Below, piece after piece: positions 1 to 7,752 of a stretch of 18,320 bases of DNA; the stretch's first letter is position 1, and each line of letters starts with the position of its first letter. The stretch is from the NCBI RefSeq assembly GCF_002311515.1, contig NZ_DCAO01000055.1, positions 5,714 through 24,033 of the forward strand, in the 5' to 3' direction. Made by a program: the position numbers and the translations under genes. The notes below the pieces were generated by a model that was given only the letters and a program-made list of their open reading frames with translations, was not told the origin of the DNA and did no database searches. The DNA comes from Thalassospira sp. UBA1131 (GTDB lineage Bacteria; Pseudomonadota; Alphaproteobacteria; Rhodospirillales; Thalassospiraceae).

Positions 1-545
1 GGCATCGCGTTCAGATAATGGATCATCGGCATGATCATCATGTCGGGAATGGTGAAACGGTCACCACAAACCCAGCCATCGCCATAAGCAGCATCAAGGG
101 CAGAAAGATCATGACGGATGCGGTCCGCCATCTCGTTCATACGGGTGGTAAATGCCGGGTCACGACGTTTGACATCATCGGCAAAAAACATCGGAATGAC
201 GAAATTACGGATGATGTCCGGATCAAGCCGGGTCATGGCGACACTGATCCACTGGTTCATGCGGGCCGCTTTTTCGGCATACACCGGGCGCAATAACGGC
301 CCGGGGAAATTATCATCAATATAGCGGCAAATGGCGGCGGTTTCATACAGGATGAACGGCCCGTGGGTCAGGACTGGCACCTTGCCAAACGGGTTGCTGC
401 GCAACAGTTCCGGTGTTGCCGGATGGCCGGGTGGCTGGACATTCCGGCTGCTGAACGCGAACGGTATTTCCTTTTCCAGACAGGCAATGCGAACCGTGCG
501 TGTCAGGTTACTGCGCGGCATTCCGATAATTGTGACATCCGACAT
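1..545 (-). CDS. Glutathione S-transferase family protein (3' end beyond window)
   Basis: The reading frame opens at an ATG whose first base is 545 and runs off the left edge after 181 codons, so the C-terminus is missing. The start MSDVTIIGMPRSNLTRTVRI fits the beta-alpha unit of the GST thioredoxin fold. The segment NPFGKVPVL, with the cis-proline after valine, followed by YETAAICRYID, is the glutathione-binding part of the N-terminal domain (about residues 50-80). The rest is the start of the helical C-terminal domain. Cytosolic GSTs conjugate glutathione to electrophiles or isomerise such adducts; the substrate cannot be read here. A weak GGGTCTTG precedes the start. The gene diverges from a TetR regulator across a palindrome, so repression by that regulator and induction by a toxic ligand is the likely arrangement (inference). 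Confidence 0.9.
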   Translation of the reverse strand, partial: MSDVTIIGMPRSNLTRTVRIACLEKEIPFAFSSRNVQPPGHPATPELLRSNPFGKVPVLTHGPFILYETAAICRYIDDNFPGPLLRPVYAEKAARMNQWISVAMTRLDPDIIRNFVIPMFFADDVKRRDPAFTTRMNEMADRIRHDLSALDAAYGDGWVCGDRFTIPDMMIMPMIHYLNAM

Positions 546-593
546 GGCAAGACCCTTTTGTTCGGTGAACTTGCAGACAGGATTACGTCCCCC

Positions 594-617
594 ATAATAT
601 GTTCAAGAACATATTAT
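594..617. promoter_or_regulatory. Perfect 24-bp palindrome, probable TetR operator
   Basis: The arms ATAATATGTTC (594-604) and GAACATATTAT (607-617) are perfect reverse complements around a two-base AA centre. The site lies between the divergent GST and TetR-family starts. On the minus strand TATTAT (594-599) could be the -10 box of the GST promoter, so a bound dimer would block it. Size, symmetry and position suit a TetR-family operator that also autoregulates; binding is inferred. Confidence 0.75.
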
Positions 618-691
618 CAGAATGTGTCATGGTGGATCTGTCGCCCGATCCAAACATTCGATGACGTTCTGATTACCTGGTGGAGTTCGAA

Positions 692-1360
692 ATGCCCTAT
701 GCTCCGACGCACAAACCCAAAACCCGCATTCGCATCGTTAATGCGGCAAGTGCGCTGTTTAAAAAGCACGGGTTTGAAAATGTCACGATTGATCAGGTCA
801 TGGCAGCGGCCGGGCTGACCCGTGGCGGGTTCTATGCCCACTTCAAGAACAAGGAAGCCCTGTTTGTTGCCTGCGTTGAAAACGGCATGTCGCTTCTGTC
901 ATCGCCCGTGCTGGCAAAATTGCGCAAGGCCGAGCTGTCCGGAAGCGACTGGGTGACATCCTTTGCCGAACTCTATCTGTCACGGGTGCATATTGATAAC
1001 CCCGAACTTGGATGTGCGCTGCCAACCCTGTCGTCCGAAGTCTCACGCTCTGGCGATCAGGCGCGTGCAGCGTTTTCAAAGCTGATTGATCAGGCATCGG
1101 GCAAACTTGCCTGGAAACTGGCAAAGGAAGACGGTGTTCCGGGCATGGACAAGCCCGTCCCGGTTGATGGTGCGTCCGTGCTGCCGGATGTTCCTGATGG
1201 TTACCGCACCGAAGCCACATCCATGTTGGCGATGCTGGTCGGGGCAGTGGTGCTAAGCCGTGCAGTCGATGATGAGACGGCCGACGATATCCTCGCGGCA
1301 AGTCGGGAAAGTATCTCACGCTCCCGTCACCAACATCTGGCGACAGCAATTGCGAAATAG
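692..1360 (+). CDS. TetR/AcrR-family transcriptional regulator
   Basis: A 222-residue protein with the TetR N-terminal helix-turn-helix at about residues 10-58. TRIRIVNAASALFKKHGF is helix 1, and TIDQVMAAAGLTRGGFYAHF followed by KNKEALF carries the recognition helix and the family hallmark. The remaining ~160 residues form the variable ligand-binding and dimerisation domain, which does not reveal the ligand. An in-frame GTG lies 12 bases upstream at 680. I chose the ATG at 692 because GGTGGAG sits at the right distance before it. The gene diverges from the GST gene, with the 24-bp palindrome in their shared upstream region, so it probably represses the GST gene and itself. It ends 17 bases before the convergent oxygenase gene. 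Confidence 0.9.
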   Translation: MPYAPTHKPKTRIRIVNAASALFKKHGFENVTIDQVMAAAGLTRGGFYAHFKNKEALFVACVENGMSLLSSPVLAKLRKAELSGSDWVTSFAELYLSRVHIDNPELGCALPTLSSEVSRSGDQARAAFSKLIDQASGKLAWKLAKEDGVPGMDKPVPVDGASVLPDVPDGYRTEATSMLAMLVGAVVLSRAVDDETADDILAASRESISRSRHQHLATAIAK

Positions 1361-1377
1361 CTACCGGGGTCTCGTGA

Positions 1378-2460
1378 CTATTTCATTGCAAGCGGTGTGA
1401 TTTGCTTTTTGCGTTCAGCCATCATTTTCTGCTCGGCCAGCGCACCGGCCTCGTCTGTCAGGAAGGTGAAAATCGCAAATCGCCGACCCTTGGTAACCGG
1501 TAAGGCTTCATGCAAAAGCGAACATGAAAACACGACTGCACCACCGGGCGGCGGCGCATAAACTGCCCGGCCATATTCCGGGAAGCGCACCTGACCCCCT
1601 TCGTAATCAATCGGGTTCAGGTTCAGAGATACCGCAAATCTTCGATGGGCTGTGAAGGCGGTTCGATTGTCTCTGTGGCGGCCAAAATGACCCTGATCGG
1701 CTGAGTCATAGCACCCGATACGCAAGGCTTCCATACTGGCGGTCCTGAAATGGAAAGCCTTCATCAGTTCGGGCATCAAACGGGTAATCAGTCTGGTTTT
1801 GACCTGATTGAAAAGATCTTCATCAAGTAGGACCACGTCGTTGCGTTTCTTGATATTGGCCTTTGCTGTGCCGCTGCTGATATCCCCCTGGGAAACGCCA
1901 TCGGCCTTCTTTTCGCCCGCTTCCCAGTATTTGATCAACGCTGCGCACAATTCTGGCTCAAGCACATCCTTCATCACCAGAACCGGCGCCTGATAGGATG
2001 CTGGCTCCGGGGCCGTTTGTGCCGCAATTGCATTGCAGGCTGCGATCAGATCATCAAGTTCCGATATCGAGCCGATTTTGCTCAGACGATGGTTTGGATC
2101 GATCAGGGCAACACTGCCATCTGCACAGGCAAATAGCATACGCACCCTGTTTTCCAAGTCATAAAGCTCGGCTGCCTTCGCGCTGGATTTGCCAGATTTC
2201 TTCGGGCTTTTCTTTCCGCCAATTACGATGAAATGCAGCACTTCGGCATCTGTGGTCGCATCGCGGAACTGATCAATTTTCTCCCACTCAGCTTTGCCGG
2301 GTTTTTCATCGAAGAACCACAAGGCCAGCGTGTTGCCCGCAATAAGCTGGTCGGCCAGGTCAACATTGCTGCCTGCGGTGTCGGGCAGGACGATCTTCGG
2401 GACAAAGTCTCCTGCTTCAAGACTTTTGATTTTTTGGGGCTGCTGCGCTGAACCGGTCAT
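1378..2460 (-). CDS. Redoxin-like domain fused to 2OG-Fe(II) oxygenase (prolyl 4-hydroxylase type)
   Basis: This 360-residue protein has two parts. Residues ~15-145 resemble a peroxiredoxin/AhpC-TSA fold (GDFVPKIVLPDTAGSNVDL, then LALWFF), but DEKPGKAEWE stands where the peroxidatic cysteine motif would be, so peroxidase activity is unlikely. Residues ~155-336 are a P4H-type double-stranded beta helix. The iron ligands are visible as H262 and D264 (GRHRDN) and distal H317 (LLHEALPV), and a basic pair R326/R327 (KGRRFAIFTFL) is suited to binding 2-oxoglutarate. Such enzymes hydroxylate a protein or small molecule using O2 and 2-oxoglutarate; the substrate is unknown. It starts 46 bases after dapE on the same strand, so it may be co-transcribed although unrelated to lysine synthesis. 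No strong ribosome binding site precedes the ATG. Confidence 0.85.
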   Translation of the reverse strand: MTGSAQQPQKIKSLEAGDFVPKIVLPDTAGSNVDLADQLIAGNTLALWFFDEKPGKAEWEKIDQFRDATTDAEVLHFIVIGGKKSPKKSGKSSAKAAELYDLENRVRMLFACADGSVALIDPNHRLSKIGSISELDDLIAACNAIAAQTAPEPASYQAPVLVMKDVLEPELCAALIKYWEAGEKKADGVSQGDISSGTAKANIKKRNDVVLLDEDLFNQVKTRLITRLMPELMKAFHFRTASMEALRIGCYDSADQGHFGRHRDNRTAFTAHRRFAVSLNLNPIDYEGGQVRFPEYGRAVYAPPPGGAVVFSCSLLHEALPVTKGRRFAIFTFLTDEAGALAEQKMMAERKKQITPLAMK

Positions 2461-2506
2461 GATCGAAAATCCAGAAAGTCAGAAAAAGGAAACGTGTCGC
2501 CGTTGA

Positions 2507-3652
2507 TTACGAAGAAACAAAGTACCCGGACAAAATTTCGCTGTAAATTCTCACAAGGTTTTCGATGTCATCGACCATCGCGTGTTCATCGACCTTGTGC
2601 ATGCTTTGTCCGACCAGACCGAATTCGGCGACCTCGGTGTATTTCTGAATGAAGCGCGCATCGGATGTGCCGCCGGTCGTGCTCATTTCAGGCCGCTTGC
2701 CGGTAACCTTTTCCGAGGCATCCGCAATCAGGTTGGCGAGCTTGCCCGGATTGGACAGGAACGCCTCGCCGGAAATCTTGACCTTGAGATCGTGCGCACC
2801 GGCATGCTCGGCACAGACATCCTCGATCCATTTTTTAAGATCGCTACCTGTGTGCTGATCATTAAAGCGGATGTTAAACGCTGCACTGACCTTGGCCGGA
2901 ACCACGTTGGTCGCGGTATTTCCGGCATCAACCGTGGTGATTTCAAGGTTGCTGGGCTGGAAATGATCGGTGCCCTGATCAAGCTCGCGGGAATTGAGCA
3001 CATCCAAAGTCTTGATCATGCGCGGGACCGGGTTGTCGGCCAGATGTGGATAGGCGACATGACCCTGTGCGCCATAAACCGTCAGCCAGCCGGTGATGGA
3101 GCCACGGCGGCCGACTTTCATCATCTCGCCCAGATATTTCGGGTTGGTCGGTTCGCCGACCAGACAGGCGTCAAATTTCTCGCCCTGCTGATCGCACCAT
3201 TCGACCAGCTTGACCGTGCCGTTAATCGCATCGGCTTCTTCGTCGCCGGTGATCAGGAGCGAGATGCTTTCATCGAAATCCGGATGGGCAGCAAGGAACG
3301 CGTCAACCGCACCAACAAAGCAGGCAATGCCGGTTTTCATGTCCACCGCACCACGGCCAAACAGACGGCCGTCTTTGACTTCGCCGCCGAACGGATCGAC
3401 GGTCCAGGCGGCAACATCGCCAGCGGGCACCACATCGGTATGACCGGCAAAACAGAAATTGCGGCCCTTGGTCCCCAGACGGGCATAAAGGTTGTCGATC
3501 GCATCACTGTCATCACCGTCAAAGACCTTGCGCGTGCACTTAAATCCCCGTGCCTCCAGCGCCTTCTGCAACACATTAAGCGCGCCTTCATCGGCGGGAG
3601 TAACCGACGGGCAGCGGATCAGGGATTGTGCAAGTTCAAGGGCGGTCGACAT
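2507..3652 (-). CDS. dapE: Succinyl-diaminopimelate desuccinylase
   Basis: DapE is a cytoplasmic di-zinc M20 peptidase-like enzyme that hydrolyses N-succinyl-LL-2,6-diaminopimelate to LL-diaminopimelate and succinate in lysine and peptidoglycan precursor synthesis. The metal site is complete: H71 in AGHTDVVP, D104 in GRGAVDMKTG, catalytic E138 with E139 in TGDEEADA, E167 in VGEPTN, and H352 in SMHKVDEH. The substrate-binding STTGGTSDARFI and the internal dimerisation domain (about 180-290) are also present. At 381 residues it has the usual family length. I chose the ATG at 3652 because AAGAGAG precedes it at good spacing; an in-frame GTG at 3658 would add two residues. dapD lies upstream on the same strand but is separated by a hairpin and a parS site, so dapE may have its own promoter. 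Confidence 0.96.
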   Translation of the reverse strand: MSTALELAQSLIRCPSVTPADEGALNVLQKALEARGFKCTRKVFDGDDSDAIDNLYARLGTKGRNFCFAGHTDVVPAGDVAAWTVDPFGGEVKDGRLFGRGAVDMKTGIACFVGAVDAFLAAHPDFDESISLLITGDEEADAINGTVKLVEWCDQQGEKFDACLVGEPTNPKYLGEMMKVGRRGSITGWLTVYGAQGHVAYPHLADNPVPRMIKTLDVLNSRELDQGTDHFQPSNLEITTVDAGNTATNVVPAKVSAAFNIRFNDQHTGSDLKKWIEDVCAEHAGAHDLKVKISGEAFLSNPGKLANLIADASEKVTGKRPEMSTTGGTSDARFIQKYTEVAEFGLVGQSMHKVDEHAMVDDIENLVRIYSEILSGYFVSS

Positions 3653-3709
3653 TGGCACTCTCTTGGTCTTAGTTGTTTGTATTTTTATAGGAATTTGAAC
3701 CTATTTTTG

Positions 3710-3725
3710 TGTTTCACGTGAAACA
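3710..3725. other. parS: parS centromere site (ParB-binding palindrome)
   Basis: TGTTTCACGTGAAACA is a perfect 16-bp palindrome. It matches the conserved bacterial chromosomal parS consensus (TGTTNCACGTGAAACA). It lies in the dapE-dapD intergenic gap, outside any gene. ParB loads here and spreads, helping segregate the origin and recruit SMC. Flanking CCTATTTT (3700-3707) and AAAATAGG (3725-3732) form an extra, off-centre inverted pair. An exact 16-mer match is very unlikely by chance in 18 kb. That ParB uses it in this organism is inference. Confidence 0.88.
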
Positions 3726-3746
3726 AAATAGGAACAAATATACATT

Positions 3747-3778
3747 AAGGGGCGAAACAGCCATCCGTTTCGCCCCTT
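3747..3778 (-). terminator. Hairpin after dapD, probable terminator
   Basis: AAGGGGCGAAAC (3747-3758) and GTTTCGCCCCTT (3767-3778) make a perfect 12-bp stem with an 8-base loop, 28 bases beyond the dapD stop. The tail on the minus strand (AATGTATATTTG) is AU-rich but is not a clean U-tract, so termination may be partial. Confidence 0.65.
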
Positions 3779-3806
3779 ATATCATGATCACATTGCGTGT
3801 CGCAGA

Positions 3807-4664
3807 TCAGTCGCGCAGCAATTCGTTGATCGAGGTTTTCGAGCGGGTCTTTTCATCAACGCGTTTGATGATGACCGCGCAATAGAGGCTCGGCCCCGGG
3901 GTTCCATCCGGAAGCGGCTTGCCCGGAATGCTGCCCGGAACGACCACGGAATAGGCCGGAACGCGACCGACAAAGGTTTCGCCGGTGGTGCGGTCGATGA
4001 TCTTGGTCGATGCGCCGATGAAGACACCCATCGAAATGACGGCTCCTTCTTCGACGATCACACCTTCGACGATTTCCGAACGTGCGCCGATAAAGGCGTT
4101 GTCTTCGATGATGACCGGGCCAGCCTGAAGCGGTTCCAGCACGCCACCGATACCCGCACCACCCGACAGGTGAACGTTCTTGCCGATCTGCGCACACGAT
4201 CCAACCGTTGCCCAGGTGTCGACCATCACGCCGGTATCAACATAGGCGCCAAGGTTCACGAAGGACGGCATCAAAACGGTGCCCGGTGCGACATAGGCCG
4301 AACGGCGCACGATGCTGCCCGGAACAGCACGGAAACCGGCCTTTTTGAATTCGGCTTCACCCCAACCTTCGAACTTTGACGGAACCTTGTCCCACCAGTT
4401 GGTGTTTTCGCCCGGACCACCTGCGATGGTGGTCATGTCGTTGAGACGGAAGGACAGCAGAACCGCCTTTTTGGCCCACTGATTGACAACCCACTTGCTT
4501 TCGTTGCTGGCCTTTGATTTTTCAGCAACGCGCAGGTCGCCGGAATCCATGGCGGAAAGCGTCTGTTCAACAGCCTTGCGGATTTCACCCTGGGTAGAGG
4601 AGTTAATCTCGTCGCGGTTTTCCCATGCGACGTTGATCACGCCTTCAAGCTCGGTTCTGTTCAT
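3807..4664 (-). CDS. dapD: 2,3,4,5-tetrahydropyridine-2,6-dicarboxylate N-succinyltransferase
   Basis: DapD transfers succinyl from succinyl-CoA to tetrahydrodipicolinate, the committed step of the succinylase route to meso-DAP and lysine. The 285-residue protein aligns by eye over its whole length with the E. coli enzyme. It has the helical N-terminal domain, then VNQWAKKAVLLSFRLND, then a left-handed beta-helix of hexapeptide repeats at about residues 110-240. That helix includes NLGAYVDTGVMVDTWATVGS, AQIGKNVHLSGGAGIGGVLE, FIGARSEIVEGVIVEEGAVI and SMGVFIGAST. The C-terminus ends INELLRD, typical of the family. I chose the ATG at 4664 (MNRTELEGVINVAWENRDEI), which matches known N-termini and has AAGGA upstream. 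A TTG at 4691 would add nine residues without homology support. Confidence 0.97.
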   Translation of the reverse strand: MNRTELEGVINVAWENRDEINSSTQGEIRKAVEQTLSAMDSGDLRVAEKSKASNESKWVVNQWAKKAVLLSFRLNDMTTIAGGPGENTNWWDKVPSKFEGWGEAEFKKAGFRAVPGSIVRRSAYVAPGTVLMPSFVNLGAYVDTGVMVDTWATVGSCAQIGKNVHLSGGAGIGGVLEPLQAGPVIIEDNAFIGARSEIVEGVIVEEGAVISMGVFIGASTKIIDRTTGETFVGRVPAYSVVVPGSIPGKPLPDGTPGPSLYCAVIIKRVDEKTRSKTSINELLRD

Positions 4665-4852
4665 TTTTCGAAGGTCCTTGCGGTCAGCCAAAATTGCGTC
4701 GGCGGAGAATGGTCAATGCGCGCGCGCAAGTCAACTCCGCCAGTTTACGTAGAAACGCCTGTCTCAGGCAGATTTCCGTTCCTGATCCCGTATGGCCGTT
4801 AGACATAGCCGATCATACCGCCAAGCTCAATCCTGGAACGATGACAAATCAG

Positions 4853-4872
4853 CGCTACCGTGCCCGGTAGCG
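4853..4872. repeat. Short stem-loop downstream of the HAD gene
   Basis: CGCTACCG (4853-4860) and CGGTAGCG (4865-4872) form an 8-bp perfect stem with a four-base loop, 42 bases beyond the stop of the HAD hydrolase. There is no U-tract on either side, so it could be a weak or Rho-assisted terminator or a 3'-end stabiliser. The rest of 4665-4914 shows nothing convincing. Confidence 0.4.
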
Positions 4873-4914
4873 GGGAAGTGAAGCACCCTGATTGGGCGCA
4901 GCTTTAACGGGGGG

Positions 4915-5610
4915 TTACGATCCGTTGTTAAGCCCGCGCAAGAAGCCGACAAGATCATCCGTTTCATGATCAATGCGCGGATCATCGCGGCCGGCCTGCG
5001 CCCATTCAAGATCGGTATGCACCCAGACGGTGGTCATGCCCATATCCTTGGCCGGCAGAAGGTTTTTGGCCATGTCTTCGAAATAGACCGCACGGGTCGG
5101 GTCAATGCCATCGCGCGCCAGAAGCAGGTCATAGGGTTCCTGCTTGGGCTTGGGGATGTATTCGGCATCGACAATGTCAAAGATGGTTTCGAAATGATCA
5201 GCAATACCGAGGCGATCCATGACCCGTTCGGCATGGCCGCGCGAGGCATTGGTGAAAATCAGTTTGCGGCCCGGAAGATCATTCAGCGCGCTGGCAAGAT
5301 CCGGTGCCGGGTCTACCACGGACAGATCGATGTCATGGACTTTGGCAAGGTAATCGGCCGGATCGATCTCATGTTCGGTCATCAACCCGCGCAAGGTGGT
5401 GCCATAGCGATGGAAATAGTCCTTTTGCACCCGGTGGGCTTCGGTTGCCTCAAGTTTCAGCGCGTCACGGACATATTGCCCGATCAGATCAGACACCTGT
5501 GAAAACAGATTGCAGGCCGCCGGATAAAGCGTGTTGTCGAGATCAAAGATCAGAACGCTGTCATCGTCGACACGGGGCAATTCGGATCTGCGTTTCGGGG
5601 CGGTGGTCAT
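4915..5610 (-). CDS. HAD-family hydrolase, pyrimidine 5'-nucleotidase-like
   Basis: A 231-residue HAD phosphatase with all four motifs. Motif I is IFDLDNTLYP, with nucleophile D23 and acid/base D25. Motif II is LIFTNAS (T120), motif III is the lysine in YIPKPKQEPY (K154), and motif IV is VYFEDMAKN (D179 with E178). The helical cap sits at about residues 30-110. DLDNTLYP and the overall pattern match the SDT1-like pyrimidine 5'-nucleotidase group, which dephosphorylates nucleoside monophosphates; the substrate here is inferred. A GGAAGG nine bases before the ATG at 5610 sets the start; the frame stays open to 5718 but that extension has no support. It stands 250 bases upstream of dapD on the same strand, a neighbourhood common in Alphaproteobacteria from general knowledge. 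Confidence 0.88.
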   Translation of the reverse strand: MTTAPKRRSELPRVDDDSVLIFDLDNTLYPAACNLFSQVSDLIGQYVRDALKLEATEAHRVQKDYFHRYGTTLRGLMTEHEIDPADYLAKVHDIDLSVVDPAPDLASALNDLPGRKLIFTNASRGHAERVMDRLGIADHFETIFDIVDAEYIPKPKQEPYDLLLARDGIDPTRAVYFEDMAKNLLPAKDMGMTTVWVHTDLEWAQAGRDDPRIDHETDDLVGFLRGLNNGS

Positions 5611-5676
5611 GATCTGGGGCCTTCCGGATATGCTTGTGGGACAGACGTGCCTGGCGCGCGTGTCAGACAGTCGACA

Positions 5677-5704
5677 TTTGTATGCGATCCTTACGGTGTT
5701 GCAA
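5677..5704 (-). promoter_or_regulatory. Possible sigma70-type promoter of the HAD gene
   Basis: On the minus strand TTGCAA (5699-5704) and TACAAA (5677-5682) are spaced by 16 bases, about 65 bases upstream of the HAD start. Both boxes match the consensus only partly, so this is a weak candidate. Confidence 0.3.
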
Positions 5705-6069
5705 ACCATCAGGATCAATCAGAACCAAAAATGGTGTACCCGTGGTCATTTGTTCGCCGTTGAATTGCATGCTGCCCAGCGTGAACTGCACAGGGGTTTA
5801 AAACGGCCAAAAAGAGCAAACATATATTGGGTTCTTGTTTGGGATCCATGTCTGGGGCCTTGGACTGCGCGTGCCAAATGTGATGGAGGTTCGGCCCGGA
5901 AAACCGGGCGAGGACATTATTATCCGTCCGCATAGGAAATTCAGGTTTTGTAAAACCCTTGTTAAGTAGAAGCAGTGAAAATGACCGAAAGCCATTAAGG
6001 CGATCAGACTGGTTTCCGTGCTCGGGGGAAGGGAATCACTTGTTGATCCGGGCAGCGTGAGAGGGTGCA
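5705..6069. other. Intergenic leader between divergent HAD and EAL genes
   Basis: I find no credible gene in this stretch; open frames here lack family motifs or good start signals. It holds a GC hairpin, GCCCGG-AAAA-CCGGGC (5894-5909), with no U-tract. It also holds the near-gapless palindrome GGTTTTGTAAAACC (5944-5957), about 115 bases before the EAL protein start. The palindrome could be a regulator site. The long spacing suggests room for control of the EAL gene. Confidence 0.4.
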
Positions 6070-7752
6070 TTGGATAAACTTATAAAGGCGCGAACAACCG
6101 AACTGCGCAAAGAGAGAAACCGTTTTGCGGCATTGGCCTTTGTCTGGGGGGATCTTCTTCTGGAACTGGACGGGGATCTGCGCATTGTTTTTGCCTCTGG
6201 CGCATCAGACGGGATTTTGGGGCATCGGCCACAAGACCTGTCGGGGAAGTCGTTCATCCAATTCCTGGCAAAACAGTATCGCCCGCTGGTGACAGAGATG
6301 TTGCGGGTCGCGCGCCGTCGCGGGCGCATGGACAATATTCAGGTCCGCTTTAATCAGCAGGCCGACATGTTAAGCCCGCCGGTTTCCATGAGCGGCTATT
6401 TCCTGCCTGACCTTGGCGATCATTTCTTTGTGGCACTCAGGGTTGCGATCAATGCCCTGTCGCCCGATGTTGCCGCCAGCCTTCAGCGCGACACTGCTAC
6501 GGGACTTCTTGATGAGGAAAGCCTGTCAAAGGTCGTCACGGAACGGTTGATAGCGCGCCGGGAAACCGGGATCGAGCACAAATTTACCCTGATGACCCTC
6601 AATGCGTTTGATCCGCTATGCGCGCGGATGAAACAGATCGAACAGGCGGAAATGATGGCCAGCGTCGGAGCCTTTCTGCGCGCCCATTCGGTTGCGGGCG
6701 ACACGGCCGGGCGACTGGGGACAGAACAATTTGGCATGTTACATCGCGCAGATGTCCCGATTGGCGATCTTGAAAAACGGATCGAGGAATGTGTGCGCGA
6801 TGCCGATCCGACCGGGGTTGGCATCGAGGTCAGTTCATCCGTGACCGATTTTACCGCCGAGCTGATCCCACCGGGCGATCTGGCGCGCGGGGTTTTGTAT
6901 TCCATCCGGCGGTTCTGTGACCGACAGGAGCACAGCTTTACGTTTTCGCGCCTGATGGGGCAGGCGGATAATCTGGTCAACAATACCTTTTCGGCGATGC
7001 AGGATTTTGGCACCCGGGTCGATCAGTTGAAGTTCGACACGGTGTATCAGCCGATCGTGCGCCTGCCGAATGCGGAAATCCATCATTTCGAAGTGCTGGT
7101 AAGGTTCTATGACGATGATGGCAAACTGATCCCGACACAGGAACTGGTCAGTTTTGCCGAGCAGGTCAATATGGTCCATCGTCTTGATCTGGCGATGTTG
7201 CGCCGAAACCTGAAATGGATCACCTCCCAGCTTGATCAGGGGATAACAGCCCGGGTTGCTGTGAATATTTCCGGCCATTCGCTTGGAAATCCGGATTTTT
7301 GCCGGTCTGTGATTGCGCTGTTTGAGCGCCATCGCGAGGCACTTGGCCAATTGATGCTTGAGATCACCGAAACCGCCGAAATCACAGATATCGATACGGC
7401 GGCAAAATGGATTGCCCGTTTCCGTGAATTCGGGGTCGAGATCTGCCTTGATGATTTCGGCACGGGTGCGTCGAACTTCCGGTATCTCAGCGCAATGGAT
7501 ATCGATTATGTAAAGATTGATGGCGAATCAATTCGGCAATCGACCAAGACGGCCAAGGGGCTGGCGTTCCTGCGATCGCTTGTCGATCTGTGCCACGACA
7601 TCAATGTCGAGGTTGTCGCCGAGATGATCGAGACAGACAAGATGCGTGAACTTGTGACCAAGGCCGGTTTTGACTATGCGCAGGGCTATCTGTTCGGCAA
7701 GCCAGAAGCCGACATTACGCTGTATTGGCGTGATTCTGTTTACAAGCGGTGA
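6070..7752 (+). CDS. PAS-like, degenerate GGDEF, EAL c-di-GMP phosphodiesterase
   Basis: This 560-residue protein shows no membrane segment, so it is probably cytosolic. Residues 1-130 begin with a charged helix and look like a PAS-type sensor (LLELDGDLRIVFASGASDGI). Residues ~135-290 are a GGDEF fold whose signature is replaced by LGTEQF (216-221), so cyclase activity is unlikely. Residues ~320-552 are an EAL domain with class I active-site residues: E341 (EVL variant), N399, E434, D461 and D462 in DDFGTG, K482, E518, E521 and Q538. The loop DDFGTGASNF is near consensus. Hydrolysis of c-di-GMP to pGpG is therefore expected, tuned by the PAS and GGDEF parts. A TTG start at 6070 follows GAGAGGG; a stop codon 12 bases upstream excludes anything longer. 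Confidence 0.88.
   Translation: MDKLIKARTTELRKERNRFAALAFVWGDLLLELDGDLRIVFASGASDGILGHRPQDLSGKSFIQFLAKQYRPLVTEMLRVARRRGRMDNIQVRFNQQADMLSPPVSMSGYFLPDLGDHFFVALRVAINALSPDVAASLQRDTATGLLDEESLSKVVTERLIARRETGIEHKFTLMTLNAFDPLCARMKQIEQAEMMASVGAFLRAHSVAGDTAGRLGTEQFGMLHRADVPIGDLEKRIEECVRDADPTGVGIEVSSSVTDFTAELIPPGDLARGVLYSIRRFCDRQEHSFTFSRLMGQADNLVNNTFSAMQDFGTRVDQLKFDTVYQPIVRLPNAEIHHFEVLVRFYDDDGKLIPTQELVSFAEQVNMVHRLDLAMLRRNLKWITSQLDQGITARVAVNISGHSLGNPDFCRSVIALFERHREALGQLMLEITETAEITDIDTAAKWIARFREFGVEICLDDFGTGASNFRYLSAMDIDYVKIDGESIRQSTKTAKGLAFLRSLVDLCHDINVEVVAEMIETDKMRELVTKAGFDYAQGYLFGKPEADITLYWRDSVYKR

Noticed and set aside
2582..3721. A 379-codon open frame on the plus strand opposite dapE
   Set aside because: dapE on the other strand has every metal ligand; the antisense translation has no family pattern.
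6835..7350. A 171-codon minus-strand frame inside the PAS-EAL gene
   Set aside because: It lies over the catalytic EAL region of the sense gene, and its protein looks like an antisense shadow.
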